Shown here piece by piece: positions 50,598-63,300 of a stretch of 64,000 nucleotides of DNA. A program made the position numbers and the translations under genes. Origin of the DNA: Fragilariopsis cylindrus CCMP1102 (taxonomy: Eukaryota; Bacillariophyta; Bacillariophyceae; Bacillariales; Bacillariaceae); assembly GCA_900095095.1 (NCBI GenBank), contig FMBT01000291.1, forward strand, positions 558,001 through 622,000, given 5' to 3'. Every line of letters starts with the position of its first letter. The stretch's first letter is position 1. The notes beneath the pieces were generated by a model. The model was given only the letters and a program-made list of their open reading frames with translations, did no database searches and was not told where the DNA came from.

Positions 50598-52791
50598 ATG
50601 AATCAACCCGAGGATAATGGCGGCGAATGCGTGTACACACTGGGACAACATGCTCGCTACTTGCAACTATCATCGGAGGTTGTCTCTCAATCCAAAAATC
50701 GATATTGGTTTTGTGATTGGACGACTATGTTTGTTCCTAGTAGTCATCAGAATCGTTTGATGAAAAATATTGTAAAGGAATACTGTCAACCTATACATCA
50801 ATATGACATAGAAGACATGATGGTTGGGTCCGCTACATTATCATCAATGAATAAGCGTGAACCACCAGCCGTCCGGACCGTTACGATACGGTTACGGCCA
50901 GATTGTGATCATATTAAGGTATTCGGGGCAATCAATGAAGCATTTGCAGTTTTACATCCCAAGCATCATACGGTCCTAAAGAATGCAGACAATTGTTTCC
51001 AAGCAATTGGAGCGGATGGTAATACACCGCTATTGTTGAGTGCACAGCTTGTTACGAGTAAAAACATATCAACGTTAGATCGATGTTTATTGTTACGATT
51101 CTTTCATGTTGGTCAAGTACATTTGTTAGAAGAAGACTTACAAAAGATTGGGGGCGTACATAATAAAATGACACCATTAACAGAGGCACAAACACCTCTT
51201 AATAACAAATTAGGGGAGGCATGTGCAATGTTACAGGGTATTTTCAATAAGAGGGAATTGATTGAAATTTTAGAGAGTGATAATAATGATTATCAAAAAA
51301 ACAATAGCAGTCGTCATCAACATCGACAAAAAGAACAACAACAACTTAAGAACAATAATAATGATGCATCTTCTGCACTTCATCGTATTCCTAGTCCAAA
51401 AAATTCCACACGTGAAACCTCACGGTACTTTATGGAGAACCTCACTACATCTCCATCGGTCGTTGATGAAAACTGGGAAAATCTGCACGTGTTCCCCTCC
51501 TTATCTGGTATGTCGGATCCTTGTTGATATGATACTAAACCCTCCTTTTAAAAGTTTTTCTTCGTTTGTACTAATTTGAAGAATAGTATTATGATTTTCT
51601 AACTTCGTTCTTGCATCTATTATCCCCTTCTCTCGATTACATGTACATATATATATATATATATATACACGCACATACACACCACACGAAGACAAGGACT
51701 ACGATGTTCTACAAGAAACGTGGCCGTTATTGGAAAGAATTTGGAGTGAACTAGAAATGGTAAAATGTACCTTCAATACGTTAGTCGAGGAGACATCACG
51801 CTTCGGAATGCGTCCATGTCAACCTACATTAGATAAGGATTATTGTATTCAATTATTTCAAGTCAGTCAACAACGAATGCTTGAAGATTTACGATTTGAA
51901 TTGGACAAATCAGAAAATGCAGTCCATGAGGAACTCAAAGACTATTCCGAATTCGAACAGCAACTTACTCACGTTATGATCAGAACATATAATATCCCAC
52001 TCGATTCGAATATTTTTAATCGACGGGATCATACTTCTGATTCCTTAGATGTTGGACAGACACCTATATCTTTAGTGCAAAGAAATATTAGTGAATTTCC
52101 ATGGGAATTCAATGAAATTACGATGGCACTCCAGGACGTAACCCATACGATCACTTGTGTTTGTCTCGAACAGGATTATGATCCAATCGTACACAGTTTA
52201 CAAGTTTGTGAACGATCCATTCATCATGTTTTCAGTACACTTGAGGATGCTAATAACATCGACCAGGAAGATTTTTTGAAGCGACGAAATCGTCAATCTA
52301 TGGTCCGATTAAGTCAACAAAAACTATATCTGAAGGATCTTATTAAGAACAGATTATCGAATGCACCACGGACGTGGGGCGAAGGAGCGTTACCAAAACT
52401 AGAAGATGCTGTAAAACGATGGCAGGAGATTGCTGCGCAGGCAAGTAATAAAGATGAAGCTCGTCCTAATAAAAATTGGTTGAATGGAAGTGATAGTGGT
52501 GGTGGCGGTGTAACGAAAACATTTGAAATCCCTTTGTTGGAGTTTAGTACAAAATTCGGGACGGCTTGTGTGACGCAAAACAACTTTGTTTTATTGTCGG
52601 AAATGCCATTTTTTGAAAGTGTCAAAGCATTTGAAATGAACAAAGTTGAATTCGTGACCTTAACCAATCATCCACTTCATAAGATGGGAGTGATGCGTCA
52701 TGGAAAGCGATTGTGTGGATTCTCTCCAACATCGATGGATCCGGATAATATAGTGAAGTTTGTGCAAATTCTAAAGAGTTTACAGAAGTAA
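50598..52791 (+). CDS. Hypothetical two-exon protein
   Basis: Exon 1 is 50598-51507 and exon 2 is 51692-52791, with a 184-bp intron (GTATGT to GAAG) that includes a TA run at 51648-51666. The join gives SLS-DKDYDVLQETWPLLERIW in frame and 669 residues in total. The start is the first ATG in the open frame (MNQPEDNGG). The N-terminal part reads WFCDWTTMFVPSSHQNRLMKNIVKEYC and later TVTIRLRPDCDHIKVFGAINEAF, which has the look of a structured domain. The middle is Asn/Gln/His-rich. The C-terminal half (KCTFNTLVEE, then long amphipathic helices) looks alpha-helical, and the end FEMNKVEFVTLTNHPLHKMGVM...SPTSMDPDNIVKFVQIL is ordered. No signal peptide or membrane segment is seen. I recognise no family. 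Confidence 0.65.
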
Positions 52792-52949
52792 ATAATTTCC
52801 TGTTGCACGCAGAAAAATCAATTGTTAATGATACACAATGTTGGCGGTCTTGCTCTTTTAAAACATCGAGTTTCTACTGTAAATACATGTCAACAGAGAA
52901 GAAGTATTAAGATTTATGCGTTGTGTAGATTCTAACTTATATGCTACAG

Positions 52950-55900
52950 TTATTCGTAGTGAGAGACACGATGTGTGCCTACAAGTTTGATATCAGATAG
53001 AAAATCGTCATCATCCCTTTCTGTTATATCCTGTTGCGCACAGACACCTGTGATATCTTCCAAGGCACCACATTCTGTGTTACAGGACATATTTTCAAGC
53101 CTTGGATGTTTCGAGGTCATATATATTTTCGGATCATCATTTTCGAAACTACTTTCTTCGTCTTCCCAAATACGTAAATTTTTGTCATCCATGATGTTGA
53201 GTATGCCATCATATATTGTTGTCTTTTGTTGTGTTCCGTTGATTTCCTGGCGACTATCATCATTACCTCGTCGGTTTTCGACCGTTTCGCGTCTATCATC
53301 TTGATTCGATCCATTTAAATGTTCCAACCTCTTCGACTCAAAATTATTAGTGGAAGAAGTTATATTTTCTTGTACAATGACCTTAAATGGTTCCTTCTTC
53401 TTTCTCCAGATCGAAGTGACTCGTTTCTTCTCCTTTACGGAGGCTTCTTTGATTTCAGATCTATTTGCTTCTGCCTTTTTAGACTTCTTTAACTGCAAAG
53501 CATTCTTCCAAATTGGATACAACTTTCGTCGTTCTCTAGGACGCGAATTAGTATCTATTAAACTTCCGGTATTCCCATTCAAAAAAATTGCCTGTGGAGA
53601 GTCATCTTTTCCTTTATTCTGTTTCTTGCTGAAAGTCGGCTTGACAATCTTTTTCTCGTCGACGAAAGAACGCCAATATGCCTCCCTGTTCATATTTTTG
53701 CTTTCCTTGATATTTCCATCATTCACCATCTCGACAGGGGTTTCTGCGTCTGGATATGGTATATTCTGGATAGATTCTTCTATATAATCTTCACCTGACA
53801 AAGCTTTCTGTACTCCGACCTTGTTTTCTTCTTCTGGCCCTTCTTTCTGTGTTGTTCCGACCTGTTTCAGCGGATTCATGTTGTCGAGCCAGGAGGTATA
53901 TTCTAGGAGTCCATTGATTGCATCTCTGAAGCTTGCTGAGCCATCAACATCGCCATTTTTGTCCGTTTCTTTTGACTCTGCAGCAGGCCCTGTAATCCAT
54001 GCAGTACTCCTGGCCTCTTCAGGTTTCGCCACAGATGAGATGATGCTTTGTGTGAGGGTGGAAATAGTCGACTCTTTGGATGATTCCATAAGAGAGTCTT
54101 TAGCTGAAGATGCTGCATCCGCTGCTGATTTGGGATCGTAATCGACTATGATCTGGTCAATTTCGTGGTTTTTATATTCTTCGTCACCGGCCAAAAGATC
54201 ATTCGATAGAAAACCAGGCTTCTCGTTGACTACCACAGGGATATTGGCCAACGAATTTCTCGTATGATCTGAGCTACTCTTGCTATTGTGATTCTTTTTT
54301 AAGTCTTTCAAATCGTCCAAAATTCCAGAGATTTGGTACCTGAACTCCAATTGCTTGTCATGGAATGATTTTGATCGTTCTTTAATTTCTTTTCGTTTCA
54401 ATTTTCTTCGCCGTTTGCCGTCTTCTTTTATGAAAAATGATTTCGCATGCATTCGATTTATCACCCAGTTGTGCTTTCGGAGAGTATAAGATCTGATTTT
54501 AAATCGCTGAATAGACTCAGAAACCACGATTCGCCAAGCGATCGTGCCGGGATGATCCTCTATATCCAGATGGACATCTGACGGGTTTAAAAATTCAGTC
54601 GACATCTCGGCGTCGCTTTCATTTTCTTCAATATAAATCTGAGATGGACCATCACCATCACTTTTTTGAATGGAAGACTTTCGAGAGCGACCGAAAACCT
54701 TCCTTTTACTTGATCTAGGTGTCGTAATGCGTTCATCAAATGGTATTTTCTCTGTATGTTTTGTGTGGTCTTTACTCGATAACATTGCTGTAACGTTGCG
54801 ATTCCTAGGAGAGAGACCAAAAATCTTCCTTTTACTTGATCTAGGTATCGTTATATGCTCATTAAAATTTCCACATGGCGGAATTGGTGTAACGGTACGA
54901 TTCTTAGGAGAGAGACCGAAAAAATTCTTTTTACTTGATCTGGAAGAGTTTGGTATTTCCTCTGTATTTATTTCAAGATGCTTACACATACGTTTCTGAG
55001 GAGAGAGATTGGAATATGGTATTTGGTCTGTCTTTCTTTCGAGATCTTCTTCACACAGCGGTATTGGTGCAACGTTGCGATACTTAGAAGAGATACTGAA
55101 ATACTTATCTTTACTCGGTTGTGGGGAATGTGGTATTTCATCTTCATTTCCTTCAGGATCTTTACGCATCGGTATTACCGTAACAAGATGCTTCAATGAA
55201 ACTTCAGATTTCGGCGAAGCACAATCCTCGTCAAAGTTTGGTGGTTGGTATTTATTGTTACCATGTGCTTCACTCATGTCCTCTTCATTCTGGAGACTTG
55301 TTATATCTTCAATTGTCGATGACACATTGTTGTTTGGTGGCTCTATTATATAAGAGCCTATTACTATTGTTTCTTCTAGACATTCGTCGATCAAACTGTT
55401 CACAGAAGACGAATCACTGGCACCTAACAGTGAAGGCAATGATCGATTTTTTGTAGTCACTGGTACTGGTAGAGGTATCTGAACAGATTTTACCTCCCTT
55501 CCTACGTCAGATTTCTCAATACTTGTTTGAGAATTATATTCTTCTTCGACTTCGTTTCTTGCTGCCTCTAAGTCATGTACATCGTTTCTTGCTGCCTCTA
55601 AATCATGTACCGGAGCTTGCTCAGCAAGTGCAATCCCTTTATCTCCCGGTGCTACTACTGGGATCTTTGTCTGAATCACGACAAGATCTCCAAACAACAG
55701 AGAAAAGCAAAAATCTTTTAGACTTCTTTGAAACAGGAGGGATTTGTACAGTTTTTGGTTGAAGAAAGCCGTAGCTGTAGCGAAAATGACCCCGGTTCTA
55801 CCTCCTAGAAACCATAGCAAGGTGATCATAATGTTCGAGATAAGTAAACTGGTGGTGATTGGAGCTGGGATTGTATTGTCTTTTTCTTCATTCCTCGAAA

Positions 55901-56897
55901 TTTTAAATACGTAGTATATTGCTGTGACCAAAAATGCGTTCACATGAAAGATGAGAGTAAATGGTAGCGTGACGAGAAATGCTAACATTTGAGTATTCGT
56001 CCTATCATGACCATTGTAATAGTAGCTACATATTTCTCGTATCTCCGCAAAATTCTCATCGAGAGTACAACCCTTAAGGCCGACCGGTACCATACTGTTC
56101 CATATAGAAGGATATCTCCACATACCATACCAAAAATGAGATATAGTTAACAACAGGAAGAGGCTTGCACCACCAACAACCATGGGTGCCGTACTTATTC
56201 CATTGTACAAAACGGAAAAAACTATAACATGTTAATTTTAAAGAAGAAAAAAGAAAATAATTAGAATGACGTTGATCAGATCACTCGTGACTTTTATTTT
56301 TGTCTTAAATAAAAGTAATTGACAACTTACAAGTCAAAAATTGTATCCATGTAAGCATAACCTCAGCAAATGCAAGCCCTGGGCTTAGTTCTGCCTTTAT
56401 AATAAATGGTACAAGAAATCGATATCTCCGAGCAGTAGATTCTAGGTTCATATTGTCGAATGTTGAATCCTCCAGTCTTTCTTCAAAATATCGAAACTCT
56501 GGGAGTGTAAAAATTGACCCATTTTTATTATCATAATTTTCCTTATAATCTCCCATCCATGCTTCTTCGATGTCTCGAGGACCATGTTTTACTATTCGAA
56601 AGTCGTTCATTGTTTCCACTAACTTCGGATCTTCTTCCACAATAGCATTGTACGCGGCGCCAAGTTTCTAAATACAAGTAAAGTAATACACACACACACA
56701 TCATTCATGGCCAATAAATCGTGTGAGTAAACAAAAAAACATAAAGGAATAATAATAGTAACAGTGGAACGGATTCCAGCACTGTCGTCCTTTTCTACTA
56801 CAATACATACCTCCGTCGTTTTCACGTACACCGATTTCCGATCTTCGTCCGAATCCTTAGACAAGTTCAACGACACGTATACATCGTTGCTAGACAT
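52950..56897 (-). CDS. Large multi-pass membrane protein with repeat-bearing cytosolic tail
   Basis: Exons are 56811-56897, 56331-56667 and 52950-56221. Introns are 143 and 109 bp, donors GTATGT and GTAAGT, acceptors TTTAG and TATAG. The joined frame encodes 1231 residues. Residues about 90-360 contain roughly six hydrophobic segments, including AEVMLTWIQFLTFFSVLY, VVGGASLFLLLTISHFWYG and FLVTLPFTLIFHVNAFLVTAIYYVF. The remaining 850 residues are polar. They include a perfect-style tandem decapeptide (VHDLEAARND, VHDLEAARNE). They also contain three to five copies of a Ser-Ser-Lys-(R/K)-x-(F)-G-x-S-P-(R/K)-x-R module between about 55110 and 54660, spaced about 30-40 residues apart. Later there are Lys-rich segments. 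A short coiled or basic region (RRKLKRKEIKERSKSF) is visible. I recognise no family. The SSKR..FGLSPR modules are candidate phosphorylation or docking sites. Confidence 0.7.
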
Positions 56898-57704
56898 GCT
56901 CCTCGGCGTGAAGAAGCTCGAGTATATACCACCAACCTTGTCTAGAGTTGCATAGGTAGTTGGTTAGGCTATTAGTTGATATTAGGCATTGATACGGTTA
57001 GGTGCTTTTGTTTGAAAATGATTCGGTGTCATTGGACGTGCTATGTGACACAACTCAATTAGAACTGCTGCCAACAAGGAAGGTTTTGGATCGATCGACA
57101 GAAGAGTTTAAAGAAGTTTTCTTTTGAAAAATGTGATACAACTGAGAATTAGCGATATTATAGCGACGAATTACTACTTTTATACACGACTGAAAAATTT
57201 GTCGCGCATTAAAATCGTAAATTGAATCGAATGAATCGAATCGAATGAATCGAATCGAATCGTGACTTTTTGCCTACTGTATTATGCATATATATGTATA
57301 TATATATACCTCTACAATTTTACAGTAGGCGAAAACAGATGAATGCCAAGCTAAAAATTCTATTAAAAAGATTGGGAGGCGCTATTAGGAGGCTCTTTAG
57401 TCTATCACACTTATCTAACGTAGCTAGCTAGTACGACGATATGTCTAAATTTTTCACCAAGTAATATACACCCAAGTGGTTGGATATAGTACATTACAAG
57501 TATTACATTTCTTACAGCATCGGTTTAATTAATAGTAGCTAATAGCTAGCATTGTCATGTTATATCACGCTATATGCACTCCTAAGCTATTCAATAGGCA
57601 GTATTTATGTATACAGTATGATTGATTGCAAACTAGATTCTCCTATCAGGATTTACAACTGTTTTTGTTATGTGTGTTGTTACTGAACATATCTTTTTCT
57701 TCTA
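56898..57704. other. Intergenic stretch with simple repeats
   Basis: About 0.8 kb upstream of the large membrane-protein gene and downstream of the SDR gene. GAATCGAAT units are repeated in tandem at 57222-57262, and an alternating TATATG run lies at about 57284-57310. No gene is supported. Confidence 0.4.
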
Positions 57705-58490
57705 CTACTCTTGATCTCTTGGTTCAATCAAGATCGAGTTGATAGCAACATGAGGAGGTGATGTAAGCATTGTAATTACAGCATTAGCAATATCGTTTGG
57801 ATCTATTAATTGTTCTCGAGCGAATCCTTCTCCGACTGGTACGCCGATCGAAACACCCATCGCATCTGCAGCTTCAGTATCAGTATTCCTCAATAGTAGG
57901 TCTGTACCTTTCACATCTCCAGGTAGAATAGTATGAAGTGTCACTCCTGTACCGACCAATTCTCTTCTTGTGATTTCCGTTAAGGTTTCAACGAATCGTT
58001 TCGATGCACAATATACGGCAAGATTTGGAAAATCTCTAACACCAGCATCACTGGTTATACTAATGATCTTTCCTTTCTTGGCTTCGACCATTGGTGGTAT
58101 GGCAACTCCCATGCAGTTGGTGGCACCCTTACAATTTACATCTACTGTTTGATCCCATTGATCCATTTGTGCATTCTTCATTTTAGTAAAGTACATAACT
58201 CCAGCGCAATTAACTATTGCGTCAACGGAGGAACAGGAATATTGTTCACATGCTGTGTCGAATAATTTTTGAACTGATTCTCTAGACGTTACATCGCATT
58301 CTACTGGATGGATCTGCCCCTGGGAGTTTGGATGGTTATCGTTACATAACTTTACAACATCCTCAAGCTTATTGAGACGACGAGCGCCGATTATAACTTT
58401 TGCACCCTCGCGATATAAACCTTCAGCGACTCCAGCACCGATCCCAGAACTGGCACCAACTAGGCATATAACTTGTCCGGTCAACAACAT
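57705..58490 (-). CDS. Short-chain dehydrogenase/reductase (SDR)
   Basis: A 261-residue single-exon frame. The cofactor motif is GASSGIGAGVAEGL near residue 13 (TGxxxGxG class), followed by GARRLNKLEDV, whose arginine pair favours NADP(H). Downstream come VNCAGVMYF (NxAG), the catalytic serine in ISITSDAG and the catalytic YCASKRF (YxxxK), then LPGDVKGTDLL. The length and motif set are those of a classical SDR, close to the bacterial YdfG/COG4221 type. The N-terminal MLLTGQVICLVG shows no targeting peptide, so it is probably cytosolic. The substrate cannot be read from the sequence. Confidence 0.9.
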   Translation of the reverse strand: MLLTGQVICLVGASSGIGAGVAEGLYREGAKVIIGARRLNKLEDVVKLCNDNHPNSQGQIHPVECDVTSRESVQKLFDTACEQYSCSSVDAIVNCAGVMYFTKMKNAQMDQWDQTVDVNCKGATNCMGVAIPPMVEAKKGKIISITSDAGVRDFPNLAVYCASKRFVETLTEITRRELVGTGVTLHTILPGDVKGTDLLLRNTDTEAADAMGVSIGVPVGEGFAREQLIDPNDIANAVITMLTSPPHVAINSILIEPRDQE

Positions 58491-58783
58491 GATAGGTATA
58501 TTTTTTTGTAAGGATGATGAATATTATTATTTAGATTATGACAATAATCGATCATTGTTGTCATAGTTTTGAAAAATCGACCCGACGCCTGACGTGCGAT
58601 CGTTTGTGTCCACGAAAAAATCTTAGCGCGCAAAAAAAACTAACAAACAAAGTTTCAATTTAAATATTGGAAAATAAAAAATAAGCATTTGCAACCCATC
58701 TTTTTCAACACTCTTATATTTTTGAATACTAATCTTACCTGCCAACAAAAAGAATTGAAATAACTAATTTAACCACAGGCAAT
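58491..58783. promoter_or_regulatory. Divergent promoter between the SDR gene and TRMT112
   Basis: This short gap of 293 bp between divergent start codons must hold both promoters. A GCGCGC-containing stretch at about 58625-58633 and A-rich runs are the only visible features. Confidence 0.4.
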
Positions 58784-59191
58784 ATGAGACTCCTAACACA
58801 CAATACAATGCGCAACAACTCCAAGGAGGCCAAAGGAATGGGATTTCCATTCAAGATTACAGCAGCCGAGGTGAAAGTGATTGATAATCCCGATGCAGGT
58901 GCTACAGAGGAACGAGATATCGATTTCGTGAAACGGATGTTACCAATATTAGAATGGACTGCACTCGTTCGGGCTGCTTCAGAATGTGGGATATCATCAC
59001 TGCCGCATACACTAACAACTGACTTGGCAGAATCTCGACCATTTTTACAAGCTTTGTATCATATTTTGATGAATGTTCATCTTATTAAGGGGATGTTAAC
59101 ATGTCCCGTCACAGGGCGAGAATTTCCCGTCACAAATGGAGTCCCCAACATGATGCTTGAAGAGGATGAATGTGAAAGAGTTCGACTTTGA
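58784..59191 (+). CDS. TRMT112: TRMT112-like methyltransferase activator
   Basis: A 135-residue single-exon frame. It begins MRLLTHNTMRNNSKEAKG, matching the conserved MKLLTHN start of Trm112. The middle has DIDFVKRMLPILEWTALVRAA. The end carries LIKGMLTCPVTGREFPVTNGVPNMMLEEDE, the conserved zinc-ribbon and PNML segment. Only one cysteine remains in the C-terminal half of the fold (LTCPVTGR), as in eukaryotic proteins that have lost zinc ligands. Trm112 is the obligatory small partner that stabilises and activates several class I methyltransferases acting on tRNA, 18S rRNA and release factor eRF1. Length is normal. Confidence 0.92.
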   Translation: MRLLTHNTMRNNSKEAKGMGFPFKITAAEVKVIDNPDAGATEERDIDFVKRMLPILEWTALVRAASECGISSLPHTLTTDLAESRPFLQALYHILMNVHLIKGMLTCPVTGREFPVTNGVPNMMLEEDECERVRL

Positions 59192-60365
59192 GAGAACCCG
59201 AGGAGTTTACACGAGTTCTCCCTTTGTTATTATATTAGTGAACTGATAATTAATTCTGCGTGAAGAAGAAAAAAACTCGTCAATTATGTGGAATGAACGA
59301 AGATAGTAATGCTGTAATGTCAGTATATATTCGCAGCGAACTATAGGAAGGAGGAGTAAGACACATATCAAGCATCAGGATCGAATCGCATCTTTTTTCC
59401 TCCAATTTTTTACCTAAGATGATGAAGAAAGAATAGACGATCAAGAAAGAAAGAATAGATGATCAAGAAAGAAAGTTGGGAAGATTTCGATGAAAATGTG
59501 TCGTCAAACAACTTTGCAATCGAATAAAAAAATTGGAAGAGAAGGTAACGATAAAAACGTACATCTATGATTTATCGATTCCTATGTACAATGTGTCCAC
59601 TTCTCTAGAAACTTTACCTCTTGGTAGGTAAACCTTTTCCCTAGAAAAAATACTTAAGTCCAAGAAAGCAAATTGAAACTTATAATAATAAAGTTATCAA
59701 TTATTTGTTTTCGTATCTTTACGGCCTCCGTCCATCCTCCCTTGTACTTTGATAGAGCGTATCGTTCAACGGATAATTTAAGATCTGATTTGATTTGAAT
59801 TGATTCACAGTATAGTAGTTAGTTTTTCATCTTCTTGTGTATGCATACAAAAAGTTTTTTGTTTTCAGTCTCCAATTATTCTTCAAGAAAGACGAGTGTG
59901 CTTGTGCAAGGCCTGTTTATAAAATCATCACTAGCAATTGATAACACCTTTTGTAGAGTAAGTAAGCATTAGTATTCAATATCTGTCACAACAAAAAGAG
60001 AAAACTACTACAAGTTCTACTAGGACTAGTATATAAGATGTACGTATCTTATTTACGTAGTATACATAGGTCTCCCAAACATACGTACATACCTCCATAT
60101 CGGTCATAGTCCTACATACTATACAGTATCTTACATACGCATGTTATACTACGTATAGCATACGTATGAGTCGGAGGTAGGATTTCAATTCAATACACAC
60201 ATAAAAAATCATGCGCGCGTGAAAGCTCGACGTGAAGTGACGAGCAATCATAGCTTTTTGTGAGGAGTGCTAAAAAATATTTATGTCGAAGAATCTACGG
60301 GGAGGGATTTAGTTGATGCTTAGTCTTTTGACTGCTTGTTGTTGAAATCAACCCCTACAACGACC
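59192..60365. other. Intergenic stretch with simple repeats
   Basis: About 1.2 kb between TRMT112 and the Integrator gene. AAGAAAGAATAGA(C/T)GATC is tandemly repeated at about 59425-59475. Around 60036-60175 there are many TACGTA/ATACGTAT-rich stretches (TTACGTAG, ACATACGTACATACC, ACTACGTATAGCATACGTATG) that form partial inverted repeats. No gene is supported. Confidence 0.4.
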
Positions 60366-63300
60366 ATGTCAACCTGGAAAAGCAAGAGAGGCGCCGAAAA
60401 GCGGCCACCAGATCTTGATGATTGCATAGAAAATATTGAATCTCTGTCCGACGATAAATTCAAGTCTACGAAGAATGTTGGGCAGCTGTATGTTGCTGCA
60501 ATTGGTCTCGTCTATCATCTTCGACTTGATCAGGAAACATTTTTTTCAATTCGGTATGTTTTATTATTTGATCTTGAATCGCGCGACTTTGTTCAGTTTA
60601 TGAATACGAAATTAATTCCCTCGGAATACGAAAAATAAACACTAAAGCGCACGACGTTTAGATGAGCTGATTTCTCTCACAATTTCCGTTCTTTTTATCT
60701 ATTTTATGATCCTATCCTTTGATGCTTAGACGAAAACGAGTGAAGAAGAACGATGAAGTTCATTTTCCGAAACCTAAGGAGATTCCTGCCATGACAGCAG
60801 TTTTGCATAATCAGTCTTTATTCGAATCTTTGATCTGGTGTTTGAAATCTAATTCCACTGATGTATTCGATTCGTCGTCGTCGTCGTCGTCGTCAGCAGC
60901 ATCGGTATCGCAAATGAATTCATTGTATACTCCTGGATCACGAAAACGTGGCCTTTCTTTGGATAAGACGGAAGTGGTATCGAATAAGACCATGAAATTA
61001 GCACATGGACAATCGCCACTTGTTGGAAAACAAAAAAAAAGCTTTAACTACGCTAATAAACCTCAAATGAATATCAAAGTACTGGCAGCAACAATCTTGT
61101 ATGTTACAATGGAGCCACTTGATCATTGGCCAGTTCCCCTGATAGAAGCATATGCCGAAGACTGCTTCGGACCACGATCATGGGTAGACGATCCTGCGTG
61201 TCGGCTACTGGTTCAAAATTTGACTCTGATACATAGTGACGACAATAATCATGTTCATGAAGTAAAAAATGACGAAAATCATAAACAACAACTCGAGGCT
61301 GATGCCTGTAAGGTGGCAGAATTCTATCGAATGGAAAAGGAGAAACGGAACAATAATAAACAATCCCAGCATACGAAAACGCTGTCGTCATCATCAGCAA
61401 GTACTCCCAGAACATCTCCAACATTTTCACGAGTTAGCATCCAAAATGACAATTCGCTGAATGATAGTGATAAGATTCCCATTGCACCTATCCTGACAAA
61501 AAATCGTTCTATGTCCGTAGAGTCATCCGAATCGAAGAATACACGACAACTTTCCAACTCAAAAAGTAAAAAATCCAAAAGTTATATGGAGTCATCGCAT
61601 GCGGAGACAACAGCAAGGTCACTCACTCTCAATAATAAGGCTGAAGACGAATCCGATTCTGGAGATGAAGAAGAAGAAGAAGTCGCCATAGCAACATCAT
61701 TTGGTAGACCCTCTGGTGTTGGTAACGGTGACGGTAGCAGTGATGGAAACTCGTCATCTTCCGGGGAAGAAGAAGATGTATGTTTTCTAGATAAAAAATC
61801 GTTCGATGAACACCAGATACCATCTAACGCTGCGCATAACCCACTAGAAGAGTCTTTTACTTCTTCGGCTGATATTCCTCCACCTGGTCCTAAGCTTACA
61901 TATCCTCTTCAGCAACAAAAGCTTAATTTTACTGAGGTGAGACAGCGATACTTTGGGCACAACTTAGAGTCTTCGCATCAAGCTATTTCTGAAAAGTTGA
62001 GTGAACGTTTGGACATCAAATCTAAGCACAATTCGGGCCTTTTGCAGTGTCTACCTTCATTTACCTCGATTCCATCTGTGCGGAGCATAATTACTGCTAA
62101 TCTTGAAAAATGGCTACAATCACCTGCTTTGTCTGGCCTGGCAAGAACATTATTTTCCATTACTGTGAACAGCATGAAGAATATTAATCCACCGCTACCT
62201 GCAGATCTTGACACACTAGATAACATCCTTCGTATGAGACTAAAGGCTAATCAGCTGAATGCTCATGTTGAAAACATCACAGCTGTTGCAACCAAGATTC
62301 CGACGGTAGCTGTTACCAAACATATTTATGGCCATATACTGCGGGAGATTCTACTGAGTATGGATTCGCGCGATTCAGCATTTTCAGATCATTTGTCCAT
62401 GATTCATGCCGTTCATGATGTACTACCAGGTCAGCTATCTGCAAGTGGGATTGCTTCGTCTATATTAGACTTACTCACAAATCCGCCTATCTCGTTTGGC
62501 GATCTCTCAAAATCGCAACTCGTCCGGAGAATAAGAAAGTTGATTCAAGCTATTGCTACTAAGTTCGGATCTTCCTTTGATGCGTATAAAGTTCTGGATG
62601 CTATGCTATCATACCAAGTCGATCAAGAGTATTTGTGGACAATAAGGGACGAAGAAAATAAGGCCCGTCTTATGTTTCAATGCGTGACGCTACTTGTCGA
62701 CCTCACAGTAGTGATGCAACGAGTTCAACCTGGTGGAAAATCAGTCAAAATTATCAACCCGTCAGAAAATGATATAGCTATCGTCAGGGCCAAGTTGATA
62801 AAAGCTCGAAAGCTCTTACTTCGCTGGTGTTGTGAAGACTATGCACCTCTCTGTCCAACAACATCATCGAGCAAATACCGCAGGAGCACTCCAACCAATG
62901 GATCAAGAGAAAAGAAGAAGGGAGATATTGTAGGTGCGGGACCGGCTGATTATACCTCTATACTAGACGGGCTTACCGAAAAAGACTTCCCAGATTGGGT
63001 TAACGTCATTCGTTGTATGCTTTTCCTTGAGAACCCAGATTCGCCGGAATTGCGCCAATTTCTTGCAATGAATGATACTTCGGTAGAAGATGACCCAGGA
63101 TGGGACGACGAAGCCAAACGAATTTCATTCTGCTGCGACTTTGGTGCAGATATTGATGATGCAATGATGTGGGTCATTCTAGATACCACTACCAAGAAAG
63201 AAAATAGCTCGCCAAACGATATCGCACTTTTGGTGCTCGAACATATGTTTGAAGGTTGCAAGAAAGATAAGAAACCATCACTGTTGCTCCAGGATGCAAA

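Noticed and set aside
60811-61578. Minus-strand frames under the Integrator gene
   Set aside because: Antisense shadows of Ser/Asp-rich coding sequence.
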